A stretch of DNA of 64,000 bases from an uncultured bacterium (GTDB lineage Bacteria > Muiribacteriota > Ozemobacteria > Ozemobacterales > Ozemobacteraceae): the NCBI GenBank assembly GCA_937949615.1, contig CALEDQ010000008.1, forward strand, positions 124,001 through 188,000, in the 5' to 3' direction. Below the pieces are notes generated by a model. That model saw only the letters and a program-made list of their open reading frames with translations, made no database searches and was not told the DNA's origin. The translations under genes and the position numbers were made by a program. Position 1 is the stretch's first letter. Every line of letters begins with the position of its first letter. Positions 49,326 through 58,629 of the stretch are shown here, piece by piece.

Positions 49326-50534
49326 ATGAAGGTTCTATACATTACCAATGAATATCCCCCGCATGTTTACGGTGGCGCCGGCGTGCACATCGAGTATCTC
49401 TCAAAAGAAGTCGCAAAGCTGGCAGGCGTCGAAGTTCGCTGCTACGGCGACCAGAAGCCGGGCAATGGCACAATAAAAACTACCGGCTACGAATCGGCGG
49501 CAGGCTATCTCAAGCTCGACCGCGGCCTGCAGTCAGTCTTTAAAACCATCGACCGCGATCTGCAGATTGTCGGCGAAGGCGTCGACGCAGACGTCGTGCA
49601 CTGCCATACCTGGTATACGCACATGGCCGGCATCTGGGCCAAGCTCAATTTTGGCGTGCCGCTCGTCGTCACCACTCACTCGCTCGAACCGCTCCGCCCC
49701 TGGAAACGCGAACAGCTGGCCGGTGGCTACGACTTCTCTCTCTGGGTCGAAAAAACCGCCATCGAAATGGCCGACGCAGTCATCGCCGTTTCGCACGGCA
49801 CCCGCGCCGATGTAAAAAGCCTGTTCAACGTTAGAGAAGACCGCCTCAAGGTCATCTACAACGGTATCGACACCGACGAATTCAAAAAAGTCTCTTCAAC
49901 CGAGAATATCAAGCGCTTCGGCTTCGACCCCGCCAAGCCCTATCTGCTTTTCGTCGGCCGCATCACCCGCCAGAAAGGCATCATTCACCTGGTGAACGCC
50001 ATCAGATACCTGAACCCCGACATTCCGGTCGTGCTCTGCGCCGGCGCCCCCGATACCCCCGAAATCGAAAAAGAAATGGCCGAAGGCGTCAAATCGGTTT
50101 TGAAAAACCGCACCAATATCCATTGGGTCAGGGAAATGGTCGACCGCAAGACGCTGATCGAACTGTATTCGCATGCCGCCGTGTTCTGCTGCCCCTCTAT
50201 CTACGAGCCATTCGGTATCATCAATCTCGAAGCCATGGCCTGCGAAACCCCGGTTGTCGCGAGCGCGGTCGGCGGGATTCCTGAAGTCGTCGTCGACGGC
50301 GTTACCGGCAAACTCGTTAAGCTCGAACAGATGAACGAATCGCCGTTTGAAGCGGTCAAGCCCGATGAATTCGCCCATGATCTGGCCAGAGAAATCAATG
50401 CTCTGATGGCTGACCCGGCACTGCGCAACAAAATGGCCGCCGCCGGGCGCAAGCGCGTCGAAGACGTATTCAGCTGGAAATCGATCGCCCATCAGACTGT
50501 CGATCTTTACAAATCGTTGATCAAGGGAAAATAA
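49326..50534 (+). CDS. glgM: GT4 glycosyltransferase, maltose-1-phosphate synthase / glycogen synthase type
   Basis: A 402-residue GT4 enzyme of the actinobacterial-type 'glycogen synthase' family. The N-terminus 'VLYITNEYPPHVYGGAGVHI' binds the acceptor, and the C-terminal 'EPFGIINLEAMACETPVVAS' carries the E-x7-E catalytic pair; 'FVGRITRQKG' is the donor-binding loop. In Mycobacterium the homologue makes maltose 1-phosphate from ADP-glucose and glucose 1-phosphate (GlgM). The gene directly downstream is GlgE, which uses maltose 1-phosphate, so the pathway role is well supported. An ATG-ATG pair starts the gene; the second at 49326 has the better spacing from AAGGAG, and 49323 is an alternative. 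The two genes are one base apart. Confidence 0.85.
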   Translation: MKVLYITNEYPPHVYGGAGVHIEYLSKEVAKLAGVEVRCYGDQKPGNGTIKTTGYESAAGYLKLDRGLQSVFKTIDRDLQIVGEGVDADVVHCHTWYTHMAGIWAKLNFGVPLVVTTHSLEPLRPWKREQLAGGYDFSLWVEKTAIEMADAVIAVSHGTRADVKSLFNVREDRLKVIYNGIDTDEFKKVSSTENIKRFGFDPAKPYLLFVGRITRQKGIIHLVNAIRYLNPDIPVVLCAGAPDTPEIEKEMAEGVKSVLKNRTNIHWVREMVDRKTLIELYSHAAVFCCPSIYEPFGIINLEAMACETPVVASAVGGIPEVVVDGVTGKLVKLEQMNESPFEAVKPDEFAHDLAREINALMADPALRNKMAAAGRKRVEDVFSWKSIAHQTVDLYKSLIKGK

Positions 50535-50535
50535 C

Positions 50536-52476
50536 ATGACCAGAAACCGCAAACGCGCATTTATCGAAAACGTCAGACCCCTCGTCGATGCCGGCACCTA
50601 CCCCTTGAAGCGCGAACCGGGCGACGGCGTAAAAGTAATCGCCGACATCTTCAGAGATGGCCATCAGAAGGTGGCTGCCTGGGTCGAATACCGCCCGGTC
50701 GACCGCAAGAAATGGCACAAAGTGCCGATGACCTGTACCAACCCCGGCATGGACCTCTGGGAAACCGAATTTAAAGTTGACCAGGTCGGCTTTTATGAAT
50801 ACATGATCGTAGCTTACTGTGAAGAATACGGCACCTGGGTATTCGACACCCGTAAAAAGGTCGATGCCAACGTCGACTACAGTTCAGATATTCTCGAAGG
50901 CATGGCCATGGCCAAGAATTACCGCGCCTGGCTGAATGAAGCAGACCGCGAATATCTTAAGAACATGCTGCAGAAAGCTGAAAAGGCTGGCTCCGACCTG
51001 CAGCGCTGGCATATTCTCAGCCACGACCGTCTTGTCGAACTGCTGGCCGAACACCCAGACCCCGCTTCACGTGTCGAAAGCAAAACCTTCATGGTGCGCG
51101 TCGACCGCAAAAAAGCGAGATTTGCCTCGTGGTATGAATGCTTTCCGCGCTCATGCGGTTTTGAACCCGGCAAACACGGCACTTTCAGAGATGTCATCAA
51201 ACGCCTGCCGCACATTGCCGAGATGGGTTTCGACGTGCTCTATTTTCCGCCAATTCACCCGGTCGGCTTCAGCAAACGCAAAGGCCCGAACAACAGCCTT
51301 ACCTGCCAGCCCGGCGACCCCGGCTGCCCCTATTCGATCGGCAACCAGCACGGTGGGCACGACGCTATCGAACCGGCGCTCGGTACCTTCGAAGACTTTG
51401 AAGCTCTGGTCGAAGAAGCCGCCCGCTATGGCATCGAAATTGCTCTCGACTTCGCCATCAACTGCTCGCCAGACCACCCATATCTGAAGCAGCACCCTGA
51501 ATGGTTCAGCCGCCGGCCCGACGGCACCATCAAGTTTGCTGAAAACCCGCCGAAAAAATACGAAGATATCTACCCAATCAATTTTGAAAGCCACGATTAC
51601 AAAGAAATCTGGAAGGAAATGCGCCGCATCTTCCTGTTCTGGGCTCGCAAAGGCGTCAAAATTTTCAGGGTCGACAACCCGCACACCAAGCCCTTCGCCT
51701 TCTGGGAATGGGTAATTTATGAAGTGCAGCAGAAATACCCCGATGTCATTTTCCTGTCTGAAGCCTTTACCCGCCCGCGCGTCATGAAAGCCCTGGCAAA
51801 ACTCGGCTTCACCCAGTCATACAGCTACTTCACCTGGCGCAATGAAAAAGCCGAACTGACAGAATACTTCAGCGAACTGACCACCCCGCCAGAATCTGAT
51901 TATTACCGGGCCAACCTCTTCACCAACACCCCCGACATTTTCCCGACCTTTCTGCAGGGTGGAGGTCAGCCGGCCTACAAAATCAGAGCTGTTCTCGCAA
52001 CCACACTTTCGAGTGTATATGGTATTTTCCAGGGCTTCGAACTCTGCGAAGGGATACCGGTTCCGGGCAAAGAAGAGTATCTCAACAGTGATAAATACGA
52101 AATCAGAACCCGTGACTGGAAAGCCCCGGGCAACATCGTTGACCTGATCACCCGCCTGAATCAGATCAGACACGAAAATCCCGCCATGCAGGAATACGAC
52201 AACCTGCAGTTCTACCATTCAGAAAACGATAAAATCCTTTTCTACGGCAAATCGCTTGGCGACAACCACATTCTCGTTGCCGTCAACCTCGACCCGTTCA
52301 TCAGGCATTCATCGTTCGTTCATGTACCCCTCGAAAAATTCGGACTGACTCCTGAACAGGGCTATCAGATGCACGACCTGCTCACCGACCGGCGCTATCT
52401 CTGGTATGGTTCAAAAAATTATGTTGAACTCGACCCGCACAGCAGCCCGGCCCACGTGTTCTTACTGCGCAAATAA
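50536..52476 (+). CDS. glgE: Alpha-1,4-glucan:maltose-1-phosphate maltosyltransferase GlgE (GH13)
   Basis: This 646-residue GH13 enzyme transfers maltose from maltose 1-phosphate to alpha-glucan. Family signatures are clear: 'WYECFPRSCGFEPG', 'DVLYFPPIHPVGFSKRKGPNN', 'EIALDFAINCSPDHPYL', 'FAENPPKKYEDIYPINF'. The nucleophile is Asp380 (FRVDNPHTKP) and the general acid Glu409 (LSEAFTRP), with the 29-residue spacing seen in GlgE. Length and domain order (N, A with B insert, C) match the family. It follows glgM by one base and ends before a strong terminator. No glgB branching enzyme or glgC lies in this window. The product would be a glycogen-like alpha-glucan. Confidence 0.95.
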   Translation: MTRNRKRAFIENVRPLVDAGTYPLKREPGDGVKVIADIFRDGHQKVAAWVEYRPVDRKKWHKVPMTCTNPGMDLWETEFKVDQVGFYEYMIVAYCEEYGTWVFDTRKKVDANVDYSSDILEGMAMAKNYRAWLNEADREYLKNMLQKAEKAGSDLQRWHILSHDRLVELLAEHPDPASRVESKTFMVRVDRKKARFASWYECFPRSCGFEPGKHGTFRDVIKRLPHIAEMGFDVLYFPPIHPVGFSKRKGPNNSLTCQPGDPGCPYSIGNQHGGHDAIEPALGTFEDFEALVEEAARYGIEIALDFAINCSPDHPYLKQHPEWFSRRPDGTIKFAENPPKKYEDIYPINFESHDYKEIWKEMRRIFLFWARKGVKIFRVDNPHTKPFAFWEWVIYEVQQKYPDVIFLSEAFTRPRVMKALAKLGFTQSYSYFTWRNEKAELTEYFSELTTPPESDYYRANLFTNTPDIFPTFLQGGGQPAYKIRAVLATTLSSVYGIFQGFELCEGIPVPGKEEYLNSDKYEIRTRDWKAPGNIVDLITRLNQIRHENPAMQEYDNLQFYHSENDKILFYGKSLGDNHILVAVNLDPFIRHSSFVHVPLEKFGLTPEQGYQMHDLLTDRRYLWYGSKNYVELDPHSSPAHVFLLRK

Positions 52477-52494
52477 GCGATAGACACAAAAGCA

Positions 52495-52536
52495 AAGGGC
52501 AGAAACCCGGTTCGGGTTTCTGCCCTTTTGTTTTTA
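52495..52536. terminator. Strong terminator between glgE and the M48 protease gene
   Basis: A perfect 16-bp stem (arms 52495-52510 and 52514-52529) with a 3-base loop followed by TGTTTTT on the plus strand. On the minus strand TTTGCTTTTG follows, so it can stop both convergent transcripts. Confidence 0.9.
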
Positions 52537-52548
52537 TCGAAAGGTCGA

Positions 52549-53709
52549 TTACATTCCGGCGGCTTTGCGCATTTCCATGTATTTTTTCTTGGCGGCCTGA
52601 TACTTGTCCATGGCATCCATAATCTCGTTCACCGGAGCCTGCTGCTGCACCTTATACTGATAAACCTGCTGGTAATACAGGTAAGATTCGTAGGCAAGCT
52701 GCAGATCTTTAGTGGTCGGTTTTGCACCGGAAGAAGTCTGAGTATTTGTCTGAGTCTGAGTTGCAGTGGTCGTGGTCGGCCGGGTCGTAACGGTCGAACT
52801 GCTTTCAGCCGGTGCCTGACCGCTGTTTGAACCGCTTCTGGCCGGCAGTTTTGCGATTTCTTTCTTAACTGCATTGATACGGTCGGTCGTCGGCGGGTGA
52901 GTCGAGAAATATTTGGTAACTTTTGAAGCTTTGCTGTCGTTGTTGATCTTGTTGAAGAAACCGATGATGCCATTCGGGTCGTAGCCGGCAGCAGCGCTGT
53001 ATTTAACTGCACAGGCGTCGGCCTGATATTCATCATCACGCGAAAATTTGAGATTGGCAAAATAGGCAGCGATTGCGGCGAACGGTGCGGCATCTTTGGT
53101 TTTCTTGTTCAGACCGAGGCCAAGAACCAGGGCGGTCATCAGACCAGCTTTTTCGGCCTGTCTGACACTGTGTTTTTTGTCGATGTGACCCATTTCGTGA
53201 GCGATGACACCGGCGAGTTCGTTGTCATCCTTGCACATGTTCAGCAGCCCGCGGGTAACGTAGATATAACCGCCGGGAGCGGCAAAGGCATTGACTTCGT
53301 CGGTATTCAGAACCGCAAAATGCCAGGTCAGGTCTTTGCGTTCGACTTGCTTGATAAGGCGGCGGGCGACATTGCCCACCCGGTTGAGCTGATTCTTGTC
53401 TTTGGAAAAGCCCGGATCGGCTTTGAGTGATTCGTGGGTCTTGGCACCCATCGAGGTTTCCCAGCTGTCTTCCCACTTTCCAAGGAAAGCGCTGGTCTGC
53501 GGGGCCTGCTCGCGCGACTGCTCGACAACCTTCTGGTTATTGGCATCAGCGCCGCCAAAGGTACTGTCGAGAGTAGCGGTGACCCGGTCTAGAGTGCCGG
53601 TCACTTCATCGAGAAAACCACCGAGATTGAGAGCATGTGCCTGCCCGATGAACGCGGCCTGGAACAACAAACACAGCACCAGAACCAGCATCTGCTTTTT
53701 ATTACTCAC
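52549..53709 (-). CDS. Periplasmic M48-family zinc metalloprotease
   Basis: A 386-residue exported protease. Signal peptide about 1-26 ('AHAL'); an N-terminal linker; an M48 peptidase domain with the zinc motif HEMGH (His171, Glu172, His175) and the third ligand Glu227 in 'SRDDEYQADA'; and a low-complexity Thr/Gln/Ser-rich tail (about 295-330) before a helical end. The closest described group is the soluble envelope proteases of the BepA/LoiP type, which degrade misfolded outer-membrane or periplasmic proteins. The GTG start has AGAGG upstream. It stands alone. The C-terminal helical end could be a substrate-binding part. Confidence 0.9.
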   Translation of the reverse strand: MSNKKQMLVLVLCLLFQAAFIGQAHALNLGGFLDEVTGTLDRVTATLDSTFGGADANNQKVVEQSREQAPQTSAFLGKWEDSWETSMGAKTHESLKADPGFSKDKNQLNRVGNVARRLIKQVERKDLTWHFAVLNTDEVNAFAAPGGYIYVTRGLLNMCKDDNELAGVIAHEMGHIDKKHSVRQAEKAGLMTALVLGLGLNKKTKDAAPFAAIAAYFANLKFSRDDEYQADACAVKYSAAAGYDPNGIIGFFNKINNDSKASKVTKYFSTHPPTTDRINAVKKEIAKLPARSGSNSGQAPAESSSTVTTRPTTTTATQTQTNTQTSSGAKPTTKDLQLAYESYLYYQQVYQYKVQQQAPVNEIMDAMDKYQAAKKKYMEMRKAAGM

Positions 53710-53950
53710 TCTTGTACCTCTTTTTAAGGAAAGTATGACTAATTGTACTGATGAAACCGGAAAGCGTCAATGCACTGCCGGAAATTTGCACTGATATGTA
53801 TGCCAGGCCTTTTTCAAAAGAATTCGATTCTGAATTTCATTGTTTTTCTACTGTTGATAGACATTCCGAAGCCCACTTGAGACACGGGCAAAAATCTGGG
53901 ATAATTAGTATAGATAAAACAATGATGGATCGCGAGACGGGAGGCCTACA
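53710..53950. other. Intergenic region between divergent genes
   Basis: Contains the promoter of the receiver-cyclase gene (53877-53905). The first part has no convincing gene, hairpin or repeat. Confidence 0.5.
53877..53905 (+). promoter_or_regulatory. Promoter of the receiver-cyclase and hybrid-kinase genes
   Basis: TTGAGA (53877-53882), 17 bases, GATAAT (53900-53905). The ATG lies 45 bases downstream after a GGGAGG ribosome site. Confidence 0.65.
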
Positions 53951-54961
53951 ATGCATTTTGTTGCTTCGCGGCCGATTATTCTCACAGTTGACGATTCAGA
54001 AGAAAATCTCGACTTCATTTCCGGCCTGCTTGAAAGTGAGTATACGGTACAGACAGCGAGAAACGGCGAAGAAGCTCTGGCAATCGCGCGGCATTTTCCC
54101 CGCCCTGAGCTCATTCTTCTCGATATCTGCATGCCCGGAATGGACGGCTTCGAAGTTTGTCAGAGGCTTAAAACCGACCCTGAAACCAACCTGATCCCTG
54201 TCATTTTTCTGACATCTCTCAATCAGCCAGAAGACGAAGTAAAAGGCCTGGCCATGGGAGCTATCGATTTTATCACCAAACCCTTCAAGCCAGCAGTGGT
54301 TAAAGCCAGAGTCAGAACCCACATCGAACTGGTCAGAGAAAGACAGCGCAGCGACAGCCTGCTCGCAAATATTCTGCCGCCGAAAGTGATCGACGAACTC
54401 AAGAGCAGCGGGTTCTCGACTCCGCAGCTTTATGACGATGTCAGCGTTATTTTTTCTGATATGGTGAATTTTACAAGTCTGGCTGCCATTATTCCGCCAA
54501 GAATTCTGTTGAATGAATTAACCGAGATTTTTTCTGCCTTCGATGACATTCTTCTGCAGAACGGTGCCCAGCGCATAAAAACGATCGGCGATGCCTATCT
54601 CGGGGTCTGTGGCATGCCTGAACCTTCACATGATCATGCAGCCCGACTCGTCAGATGCGGTCTCGAATTCATCAAATTTCTGCAGCAGCGTAACGGTCAT
54701 GGCGCTCATCAATGGCAGGTTCGTATCGGTATCAATTCTGGCCCGGTAGTGGCAGGAATAGTCGGGTTTGCAAAGTTTCAATACGATATTTTTGGTGACA
54801 CCGTTAATCTTGCTTCAAGAGTTCAGACGGCCAGTGAGCCAATGCAGGTGTGCGTTTCCGATAACACACTGCGCCTGCTGCACGGCCAGTTCAGAGTAGT
54901 CGATCGGGGTGAGGTCGATTTGAAGGGCAAAGGACCGACAAGACTCGCATACATCTCCTGA
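53951..54961 (+). CDS. Response regulator with adenylate cyclase output
   Basis: The 336-residue protein has an N-terminal receiver (acidic 'VDDSEENLD', phospho-acceptor Asp in 'LLDICMPGMDG', Thr in 'FLTSL', Lys in 'TKPF') and a C-terminal class III cyclase domain (about 160-330). The metal Asp pair is in 'FSDMVNFT' and 'TIGDAYL'; the purine-selecting Lys and Asp in 'RIKTIGD' and 'QYDIFGD'; Asn and Arg in 'TVNLASR'. All catalytic residues are intact, so phosphorylation probably controls cAMP synthesis. The next gene, a hybrid kinase, starts 17 bases after the stop and probably phosphorylates it. A GGGAGG ribosome site precedes the start. Confidence 0.93.
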   Translation: MHFVASRPIILTVDDSEENLDFISGLLESEYTVQTARNGEEALAIARHFPRPELILLDICMPGMDGFEVCQRLKTDPETNLIPVIFLTSLNQPEDEVKGLAMGAIDFITKPFKPAVVKARVRTHIELVRERQRSDSLLANILPPKVIDELKSSGFSTPQLYDDVSVIFSDMVNFTSLAAIIPPRILLNELTEIFSAFDDILLQNGAQRIKTIGDAYLGVCGMPEPSHDHAARLVRCGLEFIKFLQQRNGHGAHQWQVRIGINSGPVVAGIVGFAKFQYDIFGDTVNLASRVQTASEPMQVCVSDNTLRLLHGQFRVVDRGEVDLKGKGPTRLAYIS

Positions 54962-54978
54962 GAAAGCTGGTGACATCA

Positions 54979-57903
54979 ATGGACGGCATGATCAGTCTTT
55001 ACATTCTCATAATCGTTGCCGACCTGATCGTTCTGGTAATTTTTTATCGCGCCAACTGTCGACTGCGCAATGCCATGGAAGGCCGGAAAAAAGCTGAAAT
55101 CGACCTCAAGGAAAACCAGGACCGACTGGCACTGGCACTGCTCTCTTCAGGAATCGGAATATGGGACCTTTCACTGGCCGACGGCAAAATGATATGGGAT
55201 GAAGGCATGTACCAGATTTTTGGCATGCAGCCCGGCACCTTTGAAGGCACGCGCGAGAGTTTTCGAGGTCGAATTCTGACCGAAGACCTGCCGGTGTTCG
55301 AGAGTGCAACCCTGGCAGCAATGGAGGGCCGTGCCCCATTTGAGGCTGAGTTCAGAATCAGGCGAAAAGATGACCGGGTGCTGTGCCTGAGGGCAAAAGG
55401 CCAGGTTTACCGCGACGAACAGAACGCTCCCATTCGAATGCTGGGAGTCTGCGAAAACATCACCGCCAAAAGAGAAGCCGGAGAGAAGATCAGGCAACTG
55501 TCACAGGTCGTCGAACAGAGCCCGACCATGGTTATCATAACCGATCTCAATGGTCAGATTGAATATGTTAACGCCAGCTTCTCTGAGATTACCGGCTATT
55601 CGAGAGATGAGGCCATTGGCAGGAATCCGCGTTTTCTCAGAGGTCCTGAACCCTCGCCGGCCTTACCCAGCAACCTCTGGGCAGTTATCGCCTCTGGCAA
55701 AACCTGGAAAGGTGAATTCTGCAACCGTCGCAAGAACGGTGAGGTTTTCTGGGTCGATTCAGCAATTTCACCGGTCCTGGACAATCATAAAAAAGTCACG
55801 CACTTCATGGCCGTTCAACAGGACATCACCTCACGCAAAGAAATGGAGAAAGCCCTCAAAGATGCGAAAGAAGCGGCTGAAGCGGCAACTGAAGCCAAAG
55901 GTCAGTTTCTCGCCAACATGAGTCACGAAATCAGAACCCCGATGAATGCAATCGTCGGGCTCGCTTATCTGTGTCAGCAAACCGATCTGACGCCACGCCA
56001 GAGCGGCTATCTGAAGAAAATAACGGTTGCCGCCGACAACCTTCTCGGGATCATCAATGAAATTCTCGATTTTTCGAAGGCCGAAGCCGGCAAAATCAGT
56101 CTTGAAACCATCGAATTCGACCTCGATGATATTCTTGATCAGCTTTCTGACCTGATTACCGGCAAGGCACAGGAAAAGGGCCTCGAAGTCGTCTTTCTGA
56201 CCTCGCCCGAAGTTCCGACCAGACTGATCGGTGACCCGCTGCGGCTTGAACAGATCCTGATCAACCTTGCCAACAATGCCGTAAAATACACCCCGTCCGG
56301 CGAAATTGTCATTTCATCAGAGGTTGCCAGACGCGAAAATGATTTTGCCTGGCTGCGCTTCACTATCAGTGACACCGGCATCGGTATGACGGCAGAGCAG
56401 CAGCAAAAGCTTTTTCAGCCATTCACTCAGGCCGACAGCTCGATCACTCGCCGCTTTGGCGGCACCGGCCTTGGATTGGCCATCTGCAAGCGACTCATCG
56501 ATGCAATGAACGGCGAAATAAAAATTGAGTCGGCTCCCAACCATGGCAGCATTTTTCGCTTCACCGTGAAACTGCCGGTAGCTGCAGATCGCCAGCCGCT
56601 GCACCCCACATCTGATCTCAGAGGTCTCAATGTGCTGGTAATCGATGACAGCGAATCAGCGCTGAATGCATTCAGGTCGCAACTGCAGTCACTTTCGTTC
56701 GTCGTTTCAACCGCCAGATCATTAGAAGAAGCGTCAGAACGACTTTCATCACGCGTTGCCGTGCGTCAGTTCGATCTGATTCTCCTCGACTGGAAATTTC
56801 CTGGCATCAGCGGCCCCGAAGCGATCAGAGCCATCAGAAAATCTTCGATGGCAGGTGGTGAAAACAGCCGACATATTCCGATCATCAGCGTCGTTCCATT
56901 TGGTCAGGAAATCATTGCGGAAAAAACCATCGGCAACGAACTCGAAGCGCTGCTGATCAAGCCTTTCACCCTGTCGACACTGCTTGATACGGTTCTCAAA
57001 GTTTTCCACAAAGACGTTTCGATTCCAAGACGCAGCTCCCGTGCAACTCTCAGTCAGGAAGCACTGGCCGACCTGAAGGGGCTGAAAATTCTGCTGGTAG
57101 AAGATAACGAAATAAATCAGGATTTTGCCTCAGAGCTTCTTACCAGAGCCGGCATCAGCGTTGAAATCGCAGGTAACGGCCTGCTTGCTCTGCAGATGCT
57201 CGAAAAGCATCAATTCGACTGCGTTCTGATGGACGTACAGATGCCTGAAATGGACGGTTATGCCGCCACCAGGGCCATCAGACTTCAGGATAAGTTCCGC
57301 CAGCTGCCCATCATTGCCATGACGGCAGGTGCCATGTCTGGCGACCGTGAAAAAGCTCTGCAGACCGGAATGAACGATTATGTCACCAAACCCATCGACC
57401 CGCAGAAACTTTTCCGCAAACTCCTGCAATGGGCTCATACAGATAGAGACACCATGACAGCAGAGATTTCGCGAACAGTCATTCCGGGAATTCAGGAAAT
57501 GCCAAAAATTCCCGGCATGGATACGGAAGCAGGGCTCGAAAGAATCGGCGGCAATATTGCAATGCTGGTTAAAGTGCTGAAAAAATTCTGCCTCAACCAT
57601 GCTGATACCACCAGTAAAATTCAAAAAGCCCTCGAAACGGAGCAGATAGATGAGGCAAGAATTCTCGCTCACAACCTTGCAGGAGTGGCAGGTAATCTTG
57701 GGGTAAAGGTCATCGAGCAACTTGCCCGGGCCATCGAGGCGTCAATCGTCGAGAAACAGACCGGGTCTGCCCGCGCAATGCTGTTTCAGCTCGAAACCGA
57801 GCTGCGCCAGTTTATCGCGGCAGCAGAAAAACAGTTGAATTCAGAAGCTCAGCCCGGAAACTCGACGCACGCAAACCTGCAGCAACCACAGAAAGGGTTG
57901 TAA
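54979..57903 (+). CDS. Hybrid sensor kinase: PAS-PAS-HisKA-HATPase-REC-REC-HPt
   Basis: The 974-residue kinase has one N-terminal membrane helix (about 5-25), two PAS domains (about 45-170 and 175-300), HisKA with His316 ('MSHEIRTPMNAIVG'), an ATPase domain with 'NNAVKYT', 'DTGIGM' and 'FGGTGLGLAI', two receivers (about 550-670, 'LLDWKFPG'; and about 700-815, 'LMDVQMPEMDG'), and a C-terminal HPt domain with His898 ('LAHNLAGVAGNLG'; the usual Lys after the His is replaced). It thus has a complete phosphorelay. It follows the receiver-cyclase gene, its probable final target. The ATG at 54979 is used; a GTG nine bases earlier is possible. The PAS ligand is unknown. Confidence 0.93.
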   Translation: MDGMISLYILIIVADLIVLVIFYRANCRLRNAMEGRKKAEIDLKENQDRLALALLSSGIGIWDLSLADGKMIWDEGMYQIFGMQPGTFEGTRESFRGRILTEDLPVFESATLAAMEGRAPFEAEFRIRRKDDRVLCLRAKGQVYRDEQNAPIRMLGVCENITAKREAGEKIRQLSQVVEQSPTMVIITDLNGQIEYVNASFSEITGYSRDEAIGRNPRFLRGPEPSPALPSNLWAVIASGKTWKGEFCNRRKNGEVFWVDSAISPVLDNHKKVTHFMAVQQDITSRKEMEKALKDAKEAAEAATEAKGQFLANMSHEIRTPMNAIVGLAYLCQQTDLTPRQSGYLKKITVAADNLLGIINEILDFSKAEAGKISLETIEFDLDDILDQLSDLITGKAQEKGLEVVFLTSPEVPTRLIGDPLRLEQILINLANNAVKYTPSGEIVISSEVARRENDFAWLRFTISDTGIGMTAEQQQKLFQPFTQADSSITRRFGGTGLGLAICKRLIDAMNGEIKIESAPNHGSIFRFTVKLPVAADRQPLHPTSDLRGLNVLVIDDSESALNAFRSQLQSLSFVVSTARSLEEASERLSSRVAVRQFDLILLDWKFPGISGPEAIRAIRKSSMAGGENSRHIPIISVVPFGQEIIAEKTIGNELEALLIKPFTLSTLLDTVLKVFHKDVSIPRRSSRATLSQEALADLKGLKILLVEDNEINQDFASELLTRAGISVEIAGNGLLALQMLEKHQFDCVLMDVQMPEMDGYAATRAIRLQDKFRQLPIIAMTAGAMSGDREKALQTGMNDYVTKPIDPQKLFRKLLQWAHTDRDTMTAEISRTVIPGIQEMPKIPGMDTEAGLERIGGNIAMLVKVLKKFCLNHADTTSKIQKALETEQIDEARILAHNLAGVAGNLGVKVIEQLARAIEASIVEKQTGSARAMLFQLETELRQFIAAAEKQLNSEAQPGNSTHANLQQPQKGL

Positions 57904-57926
57904 CCGGCAAAAAACAGTATTACAAT
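57898..57926 (+). promoter_or_regulatory. Promoter of the nucleotidyltransferase gene, overlapping the hybrid-kinase stop
   Basis: TTGTAA (57898-57903) contains the kinase stop codon; a 17-base spacer leads to TACAAT (57921-57926). The start codon lies 30 bases downstream. Confidence 0.6.
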
Positions 57927-57955
57927 AATGCGGAACTCTTGCATTACAAGCTACC

Positions 57956-58618
57956 ATGAGAAAGAACGGCAGAATTATACCAATGAAGAATCTCGAAGAA
58001 CTTCTTGTCACAGAATTAAAACTGCGCTTCCAGCCCGACATCATAATTCTCTACGGTTCCCGTGCCCGTGGTGACGCCGATATAAACAGTGATATCGATG
58101 TCGCCTGCTTTTGTCAGAAGCCTGAATTAAAAAAAGAAGCCAGAAGCTTTCATGGACTTTCGCTCGATGCCTGGTTTTACCCAACCGAAGCGATGAACCC
58201 TGACAACGATGAATTTCTGCGCCTGCACGACGGGCGCTGCCTGCAGGACATGGACGGAACCGGCCGCGCGTTTCTGCACAGGCTGAACGAGAGGTTTGCC
58301 AGGGGGCCGGCCCCGATCGCTGAAGAAGAACGAAAACATTCGATCGAGTGGGTCAAAAAAATGCTGCAGCGTGCTTCTGGCAGCAATATCGAAGCTCTTT
58401 ACCGCCGCAGCTGGCTGGCAGTCGAAATACTCATGATCTATTTTCAACTGAGAAACCTCTGGTATTGCGGCCCCAAAAAAAGCTTCAGCTGGCTAGAAAA
58501 AAATGATCCCCAGGCCTTATGCCTGTTTCAGGCGGTTTATCAGACTCCAGACAACCTGCCTGCCCTCATCAGACTTTCTGAATACGTTATTTCAACAAAT
58601 CCGCAACAACAACCTTAA
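57956..58618 (+). CDS. NTP_transf_2-fold nucleotidyltransferase domain protein
   Basis: A 220-residue protein with the Pol-beta-like nucleotidyltransferase signature 'LYGSRARGDADINSDIDVAC', i.e. GSRARG followed by Ser-Asp-Ile-Asp with two metal-binding aspartates. It has a C-terminal helical part resembling HEPN-like or kanamycin-nucleotidyltransferase-type caps ('SIEWVKKML', 'YRRSWLAVEILMIYF'). Such fused proteins include MNT/HEPN toxin-antitoxin components and adenylyltransferases of unknown target. Both motifs in one chain favours an enzyme acting on its own. A second ATG at 57983 is an alternative start; no clear Shine-Dalgarno precedes either. Confidence 0.8.
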   Translation: MRKNGRIIPMKNLEELLVTELKLRFQPDIIILYGSRARGDADINSDIDVACFCQKPELKKEARSFHGLSLDAWFYPTEAMNPDNDEFLRLHDGRCLQDMDGTGRAFLHRLNERFARGPAPIAEEERKHSIEWVKKMLQRASGSNIEALYRRSWLAVEILMIYFQLRNLWYCGPKKSFSWLEKNDPQALCLFQAVYQTPDNLPALIRLSEYVISTNPQQQP

Positions 58619-58629
58619 GGGGAAAACAC

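Noticed and set aside
53751..54194. 147-codon frame before and into the receiver-cyclase gene
   Set aside because: It overlaps the receiver in another frame and has no promoter or ribosome site of its own.
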